From Sorghum bicolor (lineage: Eukaryota; Streptophyta; Magnoliopsida; Poales; Poaceae), in the NCBI RefSeq assembly GCF_000003195.3, contig NC_012870.2:35652741-35716740 (forward strand): DNA of 64,000 bases. The letters run 5' to 3'. Positions within the stretch are counted from its first letter, which is position 1, and each line of letters opens with the position of its first letter. The notes below the pieces were generated by a model. It did not search any database. It had not been told where the DNA came from and was given only the letters and a program-made list of their open reading frames with translations. Shown here piece after piece: positions 1 through 10,221 of the stretch. The translations under genes were made by a program, and so were the position numbers.

Positions 1-834
1 AAGCATCTCAGGGCAGTGATTGCCTGAGTGTCCAGTATCTCCACACTCCTCACAAGTCATGTGAGAGTCGTAGACATGCATGACTTCCTTCTTATCTCCA
101 GCTTTATCATCAAGCTTCTTCATGAGCAGGTCTAGCTTGGCAGACAGCATGTCCACCTCCTTGAGCTGGTGCATACCTCCACCTCTCTTGCGTGTCTGGG
201 ACCTTTCTTCATTCCAGTCTTGGTTGGACGCCATCTTCTCCATAAGAGCTGTGGCTTGTGGTATGGTGAGTGATAGGAATGCTCCTCCAGCTGCAGCATC
301 CATGGTTTCACAGGCACTATTGCCAAGCCCATGATAAAACGTCTACATCAGTAGCCAGCTCTTCATTCCATGATGGGGACATTCTAGGATGTAGTCTTGG
401 AAGCGCTCCCATGCTTCTGGAACGGATTCATCATGTTGTTGCCGAAAACTTGTAATTTTCCCACGGAGAGCATTGGTCTTGCCCATGGGAAAGAACTTAG
501 CCAGAAAGTTCGTGGAGCATAGTGCCCACGTAGTATTCGTCTCCTTTGTAGCGTAGAACCATTGCTTCGCTCTCCCTAACAGTGAGAATGGGAAGAGGCG
601 AAGTAGTATAGCCTCTCTGGGGACTCCTGACATGGTGAATGTGCTACAAATCTCCAGGAAGTGTTGGAGATGTGCACTAGCATCTTCGTGCGCATTCCCA
701 CAGAACTGGTTGGCTTGCACCATGTTGATGAGCCCAGGCTTGAGCTCAAAGTTGCAGTCGATCTCCGCAATAGGTCCAGTGTGGATGTTTTTCGTAGTGG
801 GAGCTGAGAACTCGCGGATCGATTTGTTCGCCAT
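1..834 (-). pseudogene. gag of element A, with one premature stop; 3' end off-window
   Basis: The frame opens at the ATG at 834 (MANKSIREFSAP) and reads leftward in one frame to the window edge. It is interrupted by a single in-frame TAG at 343-345, where the related gag of B has a CAG codon in the same motif (SWLLM/RWLLMQ). The capsid-like core carries the Athila-type signature LLRLFPFSLLGRAKQWFY. A zinc knuckle CEECGDTGHSGNHC (C-x2-C-x4-H-x4-C) lies at nt 13-54. The protein would package element RNA. Apart from the one stop, the visible 278 codons are open, so inactivation may be recent. Protease, RT and integrase, if present, are beyond position 1. Confidence 0.85.
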
Positions 835-1141
835 GACTTCGAACTATGAAGACAAGTTTCGGATGAAACTTTGGTGGTCTTCTTGGTTGGATGAAGCTTC
901 GTGCTGAAGTTTTGACAATTTCTTCTTGAGCTTGGCTCTTGTTTTTTTGAATAATGCTTCGGGGTTGTCAACAAAATTTCCTGGAAGATGTCTTCTATTC
1001 ATACATTACCCTGGATAAAAAAAATCAAAATAGAAAAATACCGGGGTAAAACTGTATGAGAGAATTGATAATCTCAATCATATTAGTGATGAGAATGATG
1101 ACTCAAAATTCTGTATTCATTCCTTATTAGTAATCAACCTT
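835..1141 (-). other. 5' leader of element A between PBS and gag
   Basis: This 307-bp AT-rich stretch lies between the primer-binding site and the gag start codon of element A. I see no ORF of interest. It presumably holds the packaging signal, but nothing in the sequence proves that. Confidence 0.6.
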
Positions 1142-1158
1142 CCCTGGCAACGGCACCA
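1142..1158 (-). other. Primer-binding site of element A (tRNA-Asp type, two mismatches)
   Basis: On the minus strand this reads TGGTGCCGTTGCCAGGG, which differs at two positions from TGGCGCCGTTGCCGGGG, the complement of the plant tRNA-Asp 3' end used by the PBS of B, F and G. An 8-nt spacer separates it from the LTR end at 1167. Confidence 0.8.
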
Positions 1159-1166
1159 AAAATGCT

Positions 1167-2558
1167 TGTTGGGCATTCTTAACGTCATTACCAAAAGTAG
1201 ACTTAGTTTTCTAATTCTGATAACGGCGCCAAAAATGACGAACCTATCCCTCATGCCACTTAAGCCAAGTTGTCATCCCCAGCATGACATGAGAGACGTG
1301 GTATTGAAATATGCAATTGCTCTTCTGAATGAATAATAAATGAGATCTGCAAGCGCACAGATTAATACCGATGTAGCATTTTAATCGGGAAGTATTCCAG
1401 GTATCGTTATTTATATTTTTACCACTGGGAAGGGATTGCTAATCATCAATGTTGATTATGGAATGAAATATGGAATTGAGTATCTATCATTGCATGTATA
1501 ATAGAGAGCATTTATCTATAGAGCATTTATCTATCTCTTTCATACAGAGATAAATGTCACATAAAATATAAATAAAGTACGAATGGTGACAAAGATATTT
1601 AATCTGATCAGCATAACTAGCCACATATAATAATGATAAGCACCTCAACAGATATTCTAGCAAGTCATTAGCATGGAATTAGGAGGAACTACAGGAATAT
1701 TTCCTAAGTTATTCTTAACTATAAAGTCCAGCATATCATAGTTAGTGCAATTATACTTGGCAATTAATGCGAGACAGGACTACGCCCATGCATAGTGATA
1801 TTACCAAGGAAGATGAGAAACATAGCAATCACTTCCCTGTAATAATGTTGCTCTGCCTGCCCTATACACGAGAGGGGGACTATATAAGAATCAATGGAGC
1901 CGTCACCACCACGAACTACCCTGCGATCCGACATATAGGGTACAATCGCAGATAAATACGGTATAGGCACCACGCCTACACAATACTTATCATTTACCCA
2001 CTGTACACATGGATAAACGCTATACGATCCTAAACATTTATATAATTCCAATCTAACTAAGCCAAGCATATAACTATGATAAACTAAGAACAATATAATT
2101 GCAAATATAAACAAGTAGAGCAAAGTCATAATCAATATATTGAAGTAGAACAAAGTCATATTTATAATACTGAAGAACAATGATGAACAAATGAAGAACA
2201 GTAGAGAAATTACCAAGAATCCTCTTGACAGATCCGGAAACCTATCGAAGATTGACTCTTCTAGTTCTAATCCTATGTAGCTATGCTAAACTAGAGATCT
2301 AATTGATGTGGTGGCTCTTGGGCTTGATCAGAGGCTTCTTCTCCCGAGATAGATGAATGAATTAGGTCTTCAGAGGTATCTCCTCCAGGGGCCAGGGGGC
2401 CTGCTTATATAGTCCTTCCATATGAATGTGGGTCGTCGGATCAAACCGACCTTAATCGCACGATTTTCCTTAATCTCTTAGGTCGGTGGAGCATGATCCG
2501 CGAGGCGGAGCCTGATTGGCTCTCAGGCCAGGTCGGGAGCCCAAGGGGGGAGGGCGAG
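1167..2558 (-). repeat. 5' LTR of element A, inner segment (interrupted by B)
   Basis: This segment begins TGTTGGGC next to the PBS and is broken at 2558 by element B. The rest of the LTR is 11726-12005, giving a reconstructed length of about 1.67 kb. A TATATA box at 2406-2411, read on the minus strand, is the likely promoter. A second tRNA-Asp PBS-like string (acggcgccaaaaat) lies inside the LTR near 1207-1220. A UTR-like region with the conserved Athila-type wording 'cgcaagcgcacagat' lies near 1345. Confidence 0.8.
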
Positions 2559-4063
2559 TGTTGACACTTACTAACACCACTTGGATACTAGGATGTCATC
2601 CCCAGCATGGTGCCAGAGTGTACAAAGGTATTTATGAATGTAACGGCTCTCTAGAAAATAATCTATTCTATCCGCAAGCGCACAGATAAAATACCTCATT
2701 GTAGCATTTCACCAGGAAAGTATTCCAGGTATCGTTATTTATAATTTTGCTTAAGAGAACAATGGAAATGAAGATAAGGATAAAATCTATCAAGGCATAG
2801 ACTAGAGATAAACTTGCAAGAACATGATTACTAATGAGGAACTCGTCACACAGTCACTTACTTTGTGTAGGGGGTAAGCCATAATAATAATGATAATGAA
2901 ATATAAGCTCATGGGTAAATAACACATCGATTAGAAAATAGACTACTCCTCATATATGTAAGCTGACGTCGGATTAGCTAGAGAATGGATTCTAAGTTAT
3001 CTACTATCTACTAAGTCACAATCTACTCTAGTTATCTACAAGATCATATATAGCATAAAAGACTCTTCATTCATGTATAAGGAACATTGCTAAAGTAAAT
3101 CAGAACATCGCAAGACTTACTCCGCAATACAGATTCTGCCTGTCCTTTCAACGGAGGGTGGACTATATAAGAATCATCAAAGCTGTCACCATCGCGAACT
3201 ACCACACGACCCGTCCAATAGGATACATTTGCAGGTAAATAACATCTAAGCACCACACCCACATGTGATCTACCACTTAACTGCCGCGCGTCAAGAGCTA
3301 AGCGCTTTGCAAACTTATACATAAACTCATTATAAATCATAACTATATCAAATATAGAACTAGAGCAAACTAAGAGCATAATAAATTGAGACATAATGCA
3401 ATTAGAATAAAGTAGTAGAGAAAGATATGAAAAATACCAATCTTTATTGATGAAGACCCGAATCCAAAGCGCTAGGCTCTACTTCTCTAATTCTATCTAA
3501 TCAACCTTATAGAACTTGAAGGATTACGGAGTAGCTAATTCTAATTCTCTGTGGGAGAGAAATTCTAAAACCCTAACTTTGATGGCTTCCTCTGATAATG
3601 ATTTCTCCTCTTCCCTTGGGGTGGAGAGGCCTTGCTTATATAGCCCCCTTAGATGAATGTGGGCCGTCGGATCAAACCGACATTGATCGCACGGTTTTCC
3701 TTGATCCTTTAGGTCGGTGGAGCATAATCCTTGAGGTTGGTTGTGATTGGACCTGAGGCCAGGGCGGGCGCCCAAGGGGGGAGGGCGGGCGCGCTGCCCC
3801 CGGGCCCGATCGGCCTCCCATTCGTTCACGTGGCTTCTAGACTCTTCTAGATCAAGGAAAATTGCGCGGCACGTAATTATCTCGTTGTAAACCTCACATG
3901 TGGGCCTTCTCTCCATATTTTCTGATAACCCCTGCAGAACTAGACAAACACCAAAGCTCGTGGAATTCTGTCAGATAAAATCCTAATTCTAGATGTTTGG
4001 TGCATATTGATCCTGTTCCATGTTTAGTTGATGGTTAAATTTAGTACTTAAGGACCGTCAACA
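2559..4063 (-). repeat. 3' LTR of element B
   Basis: This 1505-bp copy matches 10222-11725 throughout with scattered substitutions. A TATATA box at 3637-3642 and a pair of GC-rich dyads at 3762-3773 and about 3783-3794 (21 bp apart, upstream on the minus strand) form the promoter region. An open frame at 3524-3916 only reads through the LTR and is not a gene. Confidence 0.92.
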
Positions 4064-4095
4064 AACTCCCCCAAGCTTACCCTTTGCTCGTCCCT
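4064..4095 (-). promoter_or_regulatory. Polypurine tract of element B
   Basis: On the minus strand the sequence GACGAGCAAAGGGTAAGCTT then GGGGGAGTT abuts the 3' LTR. The same GGACGAGCAAAG...GGGGG wording precedes the 3' LTR of F and G. It is the expected primer site for plus-strand DNA synthesis. Confidence 0.8.
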
Positions 4096-5485
4096 AAGCA
4101 AACAGCTAGACTCAGATGGTTCAGGAGTTGCTTCGATGTTTTCTTTCCTGACAGGCACACATGCTTTCATATAAAATTCTTCCAGATAAGAGTGAAGTGT
4201 CAAGGGGCTTAGTACCTGCACTTAAGTCTTAAGTAATCGAAAGACAAAATAATTAAGTCAAGCACTATTCCTCCTGTCTATACTTCACCTTTGTTCTGGA
4301 GTTTTGCATCAGTTTTCAAAAAATAAAACTTAGAGTTCCCAGCAATGATTCTCTCAAGTCTCTCTATATGTGGTATTTGTGGACCCTTACAAAGATGTCA
4401 CCTACCTATAGCTAATGGAATATTTAAGTGGAGCTCATAGTTGTGAAAAACAGCTCATACATATGTTGTCTAATCGAGTCATGGATCCAAAGGAACTCAG
4501 CATATAATTAAATCAAGATGTGCATGTGTGGTGGAGTAAATGATAGTAATGGTAAAAATATAAGTAATGATAAAACTTACTTCTCATTGCTCCTCATATT
4601 GCTATCTCTCCTCTTCTTTGATCTTTGCTTTGGGAGAACATGGGCTATCTTTTTTCTTCTTTTTTCTCTTCTTTTTTTCAGGTGGGTAGTAAATACCCCT
4701 AATTCTACTGTCCGACACTTGTCCATTTTTCCGCTCAGGTGGGCATCTTTGTGCCCCTAATTCTACTCCGGACACTTGTCCATTTTTACCTCTCGTCTCA
4801 CTTTTTTTTTCTTTTTCGAGGTTTCGGGCACTTGCCCCTTTTTATTTCCTTGCATATTTTTGTATAACCCATGCCTCTTCTGCATTGAATCTTTTTAAAG
4901 AGAGAGAATAACAATACTTGGGACAGTGAGTGATAATATTTTTAGCAATTTTAATGAATGGTGGTGGATGGTGTAATAGATGTGTGCTAGTGAATATCTT
5001 AATTTAACCACATAAAAAGCTCCTTAGGGTCTACACAGCTTGATCAAACTCAATGTGAATATATGTAGCAAAAGATGTAAAAATTATAACATATGGCTGT
5101 GGTAAGAATTTTATTATGCTAGGAACTCATCATGTGATTCGCAAGTTTTCAAAATAAATCTCCAAAACTTAGTGTAGTAGGAACAAGATAAACAGCAACT
5201 CAAACTTTATATCATGTCCTTCTCTTACCTAGACTTTAGTTTTAGGTTCATGCTTCCCATAAATAGTAAATTTTAGTTTTAGTAATTCCTGGAAGAACTC
5301 TAATATAAAATCTAGGTATTTCAAAGTAAGCAAAGAGAGCGACTGTCCATCATTTCCGTCATGCATTTTTTTTGGTTTTTTTTATTTTCTAGAGATTAAC
5401 ACTTGGCAGATAAATAAAGCATACTCATCTACACACTCTTTTTATGTGGTTTTCATGTTTTTTTCTCTTTAAGATAAATAAAACA
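4096..5485 (-). other. 3' untranslated region of element B, with a hairpin series
   Basis: This 1.4-kb AT-rich, non-coding stretch lies between the last ORF remnant and the polypurine tract. The notable part is 4690-4850, described separately. Pyrimidine runs on the + strand (4590-4680, 4800-4860) are the complement of the A-rich tracts that flank the hairpins. I see no coding potential otherwise. Confidence 0.7.
4682..4845 (-). other. Conserved hairpin series in the 3' UTR of element B
   Basis: Read on the minus strand, five short inverted repeats occur in a row, separated by A-rich linkers: GGGCA-ag-TGCCC, GGACA-ag-TGTCC, GGGCA-caaaga-TGCCC, GACA-ag-TGTC and GGGTA-tttac-TACCC. The string GTAGAATTAGGGG joins the second to the third and the fourth to the fifth. 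Related series with different but still paired stems occur in G (52504-52580) and F (44479-44534), at a similar distance from the 3' LTR. The function is unknown. Confidence 0.6.
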
Positions 5486-7105
5486 CTAAAACAGAAAAGA
5501 ATAAATAAGAAGAGCAAATAAAAACTTACTTGATAAAATGGGGAGGAACTCCCCCAAGCTGGATGTGGTTGTCGGTCTCACCCAATGTTCCAGAATCGCA
5601 TCATAGTGGTGATGTTGTCGTTCATTGTCGTGGTGTCTTGTCTCAGTTCTTGTACTGCAGTGGCGTGGTCCTGGTTCCACTTTTGTTGCTGTTCCAAGAG
5701 TCGTCCATGTTCTGCTTGCGTATTTTGGATGTCGAGGGGGGTGTTGTCGGTGCGGGTGAAGAAGGTGCCGGCCTCTTGGTAGTAGTCATTCGTGAAAGCA
5801 TAAGAGGCGTCGGAGTACCATCCTGCATCGAATTGGGGCTAGGATCTAGACCCTGAAGCTCCATATGGATCAGTGGAGTACCTGCCCATATGGAAAGGCG
5901 GGTTGAGCATGTCGAACCCATGGGTCCCGAAGGACTCGAGAGTTGTAGTCACAATAATACAGGTGTGCTGCTTCTTCCGGCCCGAGGTCAGCTGCATGCC
6001 AGGTGCGTTCTTGATGGGTGGTCATCCTTTCAGATGCCACTCGTTGTGGAGCTCTCTGGTTTACCGGTGTCACTGCGATCTCAATCAAATAATTTTAAAC
6101 AACATAGAGGCCAAGGTTCGGGTTAGGTAACCGAATCTTGCCTTTATTATCGTATAACATGTACATTATGTTCCCCTCTTTTTTCAACATCCAAGCTTGC
6201 CTAAATGTGTCATAGCCATGACAAATTGGTAACTCATCAATAAATTCCAATGATGAGTTTTCTAGCAAATTAAGATTAGAGGCTAGACGAGTGATGAGTG
6301 ATGTACAATCGACAGGTCCCTGAAGACTAGGTATACTAAGCCAATGAGAAACCAAAAGAGTAACACGTGAAGTGGGTATTTTATTTATAGCAGCATATAG
6401 AAGTTGTAAATCTCCTACTCTTACTTTTTCTAATATCGTCACGATGGAAAAGATTGTACCCGAGCCACTTGTGGAACATCCTCAAATTGGGATGTTCCAT
6501 GTCGCTGGTTCGGGCTTGGCTACAAAACTCAACTCTAGATATCTCTCTCCAGAACTGGTGCCTCTCAAAATTGGGTAAGTCGGAGACAATGTCCAAGATG
6601 CATCTTGAAGAGAAACCGAGATGGTCGCTCAGTTCTCTCCAAGACAACATAATGTCCTGTTTGAACATCCGAAAAGCAATTCCCCCCTCATATATTGTAA
6701 AGTGCAAAGAAATTCAATGGTGAGAAGACGGGAACCCAGCTCAGTTATGTCCCAAAAATTTGTCCATCCCACCATCTAGAAAATTAAGTCAAATTCAGTA
6801 TCCATACCTGTTTCTTGTAGCAAGATAGGATCAAGAGTGGGGGTGTGAATGAAATCCTTGTTCTTTAGCTACTGGTAAACTTCCTTCTCCTCGCGGGTCT
6901 TCAGCCCAAGGTCTTCTATCTTAAGGAGGACCTTGACTCGTGTATCTAATGAAGATGACGGAGCTTGCGGGGGCGTCGGGTCGATGCTCATCTCTGACTG
7001 GTGCGAGGAGTGTCGGGATGAACTCCTTGTACTAATGTTCTTGAGGGCCTTTCCCGCATTCTTCACCTTCTTCATCATCCGGCCAAAAAAAGTTGACACA
7101 CACAC
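5486..7105 (-). pseudogene. Accessory ORF of element B, resembling Athila ORF-1 type protein
   Basis: Fragments in two frames collinearly encode one protein. The N-terminal part, 7105-6869, contains KKVKNAGKALKN and a Ser/Pro-rich stretch. Next comes 6707-6381 (WRELSDHLGF, then PNLRMFHKWLGYNLFHRDD). Then 6442-6095 (VGDLQLLYAAINKI, then LPNPNLGLYVV). A degraded Pro/Ser/Thr-rich tail reaches about 5486. The join near 6424 is a one-base shift in an A run, and several stops interrupt the rest. The order (helical N-terminus, 'lgf' core, 'HRWL' like core) recalls the Athila ORF-1 / plant retrotransposon family, from memory. It sits where pol would be expected and is preceded by its own promoter-like region at 7425-7490. 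Its role is unknown. The family call is tentative. Confidence 0.5.
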
Positions 7106-7955
7106 AACTAGTGGAAAATGTGAGAGAAAAAAAATGTTAGTGGTGAGGTGTCCGAAATGTCAGTAGTCCAGGGGTTAGTCGTTCAAGACAAGTTTTTATT
7201 TTGGCAGCACCTCCCCCTAAACAACCTTTACTTCCGCTCTGGACAGTGGGATCACTACTTACTAGGTGAACCTTACGCTCTCACTCAAAGACTACCAACC
7301 TCTCTTCCACTCTTCTCTTCCCTTCTACTCTCCTTCTCACTTCACTACAAGAGCTCCTTCTCTGGAAACTGAAACTTGCGTGGTTTTCTGGAATGCTTGT
7401 GTGAAGGAGACGGAGGCAGGAGGTGGCAATTTATAGGAGGAAGGGGGGACAGGGCGAGCGCCCTCTGTAGGTGGGTGGGCGCCCACCTTTGGTGGCCATC
7501 CTGGCTGCCTTTTCTCCACTCCCTCCATTGCTTATCTCTTACGCAGAATAATGTTAAGTGGGTGGTGGTTGGTCAATGGAAAAATGCTGGTGAGTGGAAA
7601 CATGTTGGTGGATCACAAGATGTGGTGTATGACATGTGGGACCCAAGGAGTGTGGGTCATGCTTCTAGAAGGTTGCTATAATTAAATATAATGCAGGAAA
7701 ATTTATGAGAATTGAAACTTATTAAAATGATAATGGAAAATATTTTTGTGCCTCCATAATAATTAATAAATATGGGTTGTCACACACCATAAATATTATT
7801 TATATGGAGCTTTTGATTATTTTAATAATTCTATGAATAAATATGACTAATGCAAGAATTAATTATGCAAGAATTAATGATGCGGATAAATACCGATTTA
7901 CCTCCCGGCGAGGGTTTGGGATTTTTAGGTCCCCCAAGCTGGACCTCCAAATCTT
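7106..7955 (-). promoter_or_regulatory. Internal non-coding region and candidate second promoter of element B
   Basis: This gene-free stretch lies between the protease ORF and the accessory ORF. On the minus strand it has two GC dyads (GGGCGCTCGCCC at 7452-7463 and the perfect palindrome GGTGGGCGCCCACC at 7474-7487), followed at once by TATAAA at about 7430-7436. The AT-rich part, 7680-7900, shows nothing else. The arrangement copies that of the LTR promoter (dyad pair, then TATA). Confidence 0.55.
7931..7945 (-). other. Internal polypurine-tract-like sequence of element B, copy 1
   Basis: The minus strand reads AGCTTGGGGGACC just after the stop codon of the protease ORF. The same 10-mer AGCTTGGGGG occurs at 5551-5560 after the accessory ORF and in the true polypurine tract at 4068-4077. 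Confidence 0.5.
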
Positions 7956-9925
7956 TTAATCTTCTAAATTACCTTTCTCTGGAGATGGTGTCTCCAGTGG
8001 TTCTTCTTCATGAACTTCCTTCACTGTAGAGTCTCTCTCTGGTCTGGGCTTGAATGTAAAGTGTTCTTCTTGTCCGTTTATGTTGAACTTGATTTCTCCC
8101 ATTCCGACATCGGTGTGGGCATTGGCAGTGCTCATAAATGGCCTTCCAAGGATAATGGACACTTTTGAGTCAGGACTCATGTCCAGTACCACGAAGTCTA
8201 CTAGCACAAGGAAATCTCTGATCTTGACTGGAATGTTTTTGGCGATGCCCATCGGGTGTTGAACTGATTGATGTGCTAGTTGCAGACACATTGATGTTGG
8301 TTCTAGGGTCGTATGCTCAAGCTTCTTGTAGACTGATGCTGGCATCACACTGACACTTGCTCCGAGATCACAAAGTGCATTGTTGAAGTTTCGGTTTCTG
8401 ATCGAGCAATCAATAGTGGGACATCCGGGATCCTTCTTCTTCCTTGGTGGTTTATTGAGGATGGCTGCACTGCATTCTTCTATCATTCTTCTATCAGCTT
8501 GATAACCTCAGTGGTCGGCAGTGGTCTCTTCTTGTTAAGAATATCTCTGATGTACTTTGCATATGTGGGTACCTGTATGGCATGAAGCAGATGTATGTTG
8601 ACATATAATTCCTGAATGACCTCTACAAACTTACCAAACTGCTCATCTGACTGTAGTCCTCTGTTTCTTCTGGGAAATGGAAAATAGTTGGTGTCGTAAA
8701 AATCTTTCCTCATTTATTTATCTCTTGGTGGTTGTAGCAGATCTTCTGCTTCAACTGGGTTTTCTTCTTCTATCACTGCTGGTTGCACTGGTGCTGTTGT
8801 TCTCTGTTTCTCTTTTGGGTATGGGGGATCCCTGGTGGCTTTGCCTCCTCTAGTAGTTATGTTCTTTACCTGCTCAATGTCAGTCGCAAAAGGCAATGCA
8901 GCAGCTAGCTTTATTAATTTAAGCTCTACCCTTTTATTGAGAGTGTTTTGCTCATCAAAGGCAGTTAATAGAAAATCCATTTTATTGTGTATAACTTTTA
9001 GAGATGATTCATTTGTATCTAGCCTTTGTTGAACTTCATCATTAGTTTTGGTTTGTTGAGCAATTATCTCTTTTAATGAAAATTGCTTCAAAGTGTTACC
9101 TGAATTCATACCTTTGCTATTGGATTGACTTGAAGTAGGTTGATATTTGTATGCTGTCTCAATGGCCCTTTGATCTTCTTTGAACTTGGCCCTCTAGTCA
9201 ATCCAATGGAGCAAATTTTCCATCTTGGTTGATAGTGCATTAACTTCTTCGGATATTTCTTCAGTTTGATGACAATGTTGAGCTTTATTTTGGAACCAGC
9301 TTTGGTTTTCTGCTATCTTATCCAAAAGTATCTCTGCTTTTCCAGTTGTAAGCTCCAAGAATGATCCTTTAGCAGATGCATCTAGGCACTCACGAGCCTT
9401 CTAGGTTAATCCATGGTAGAAGGTCTGCATAAGTAACCATCTGGCCATTCCATGGTGAGGACAATCTGATATGTATCCTTGAAAGCGCTCCCATGCTTCT
9501 GGAATGGTTTCTGTCCTCAGCTGTTGGAAACTGACAATAATTCCTCTTAAGGCAGCTGTTTTGCCTATGGGGAAAAACTTTGATAGAAAGGCATCTGACA
9601 AGTTCATCCAGTTGTTGATGTTATCTTGATGGGTGTAGAACCACTTCCTTGCTTTCCCTTCTAGTGAGAATGGAAAAAGACGAAGCAGTATGACGTCTTT
9701 GTCAACTCTGTTGATGCGGATTGTGCTTCCAATCTCCAAGAAATTTTGCAAGTGTGCACTAGCATCTTCATGTGCCTTCCCACTGAATTGTGTAGCTTGC
9801 ACCAAATTGATGAGGCTTGACTTGAGCTCAAACTCGGGTGCTCCTTCTTCTACTGCAAATCTTGGACCAGTTGGAATGTTCTCAAGACTTGGAGCAGAGA
9901 ATTATTGCAAGGTCTTTTGTGTCAT
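7956..9925 (-). pseudogene. gag-protease of element B, with stops and a frameshift
   Basis: The gag start is probably the ATG at 9923-9925 (MTQKTLQ), but a TAA follows at 9902-9904. The same frame then continues through the Athila-type core LLRLFPFSLEGKARKWFY (9805-9401) and a coiled-coil-rich stretch (9109-8714) and on to 8483, with stops near 9401, 9187 and 8714. The retropepsin-like domain (8486-7956) has LCDLGASVSVMP and IILGRPFMSTA, giving an active site D-L-G-A rather than D-S/T-G. It is shifted by an exact 11-bp tandem duplication (CATTCTTCTAT twice at 8473-8494 on the + strand), which accounts for the frame change. No RT follows. Confidence 0.85.
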
Positions 9926-10196
9926 AGCTTCAGCAATTGGTAGGTAGCTTCTTTCTTTCTTGATTGCTTTGGTTCTAATGATGAAGAGTTGAATATACCA
10001 AAGTCAATCCTGATATACCCTGTATAAAAATATAAACATAGAAAAACAACAGGGTGAACATGCCAAAGCAGAGGTACCTTGTTATGATTTCTCATTTAGT
10101 AGTTGTTTATGCAATTATTTCTCCATAGTCTAGTCTAATATTTTATGTGAATAACATTGACTGACTTCCTGACTTTCCTTACCGTTCCTATGTGTT
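9926..10196 (-). other. 5' leader of element B
   Basis: AT-rich leader between the primer-binding site and the gag start. No ORF and no strong structure seen. Confidence 0.6.
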
Positions 10197-10213
10197 CCCC
10201 GGCAACGGCGCCA
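10197..10213 (-). other. Primer-binding site of element B (tRNA-Asp)
   Basis: The minus strand reads TGGCGCCGTTGCCGGGG, a perfect 17-nt complement to the plant tRNA-Asp 3' end (CCA included). An 8-nt spacer separates it from the LTR. Confidence 0.92.
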
Positions 10214-10221
10214 GAAATGCT

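Noticed and set aside
1764..2216. 150-codon hydrophobic minus-strand frame
   Set aside because: AT-rich LTR sequence of A; hydrophobicity follows from base composition.
3524..3916. 130-codon minus-strand frame (similar ones at 11185-11667 and 11720-11947)
   Set aside because: LTR read-through of elements A and B, not protein-like.
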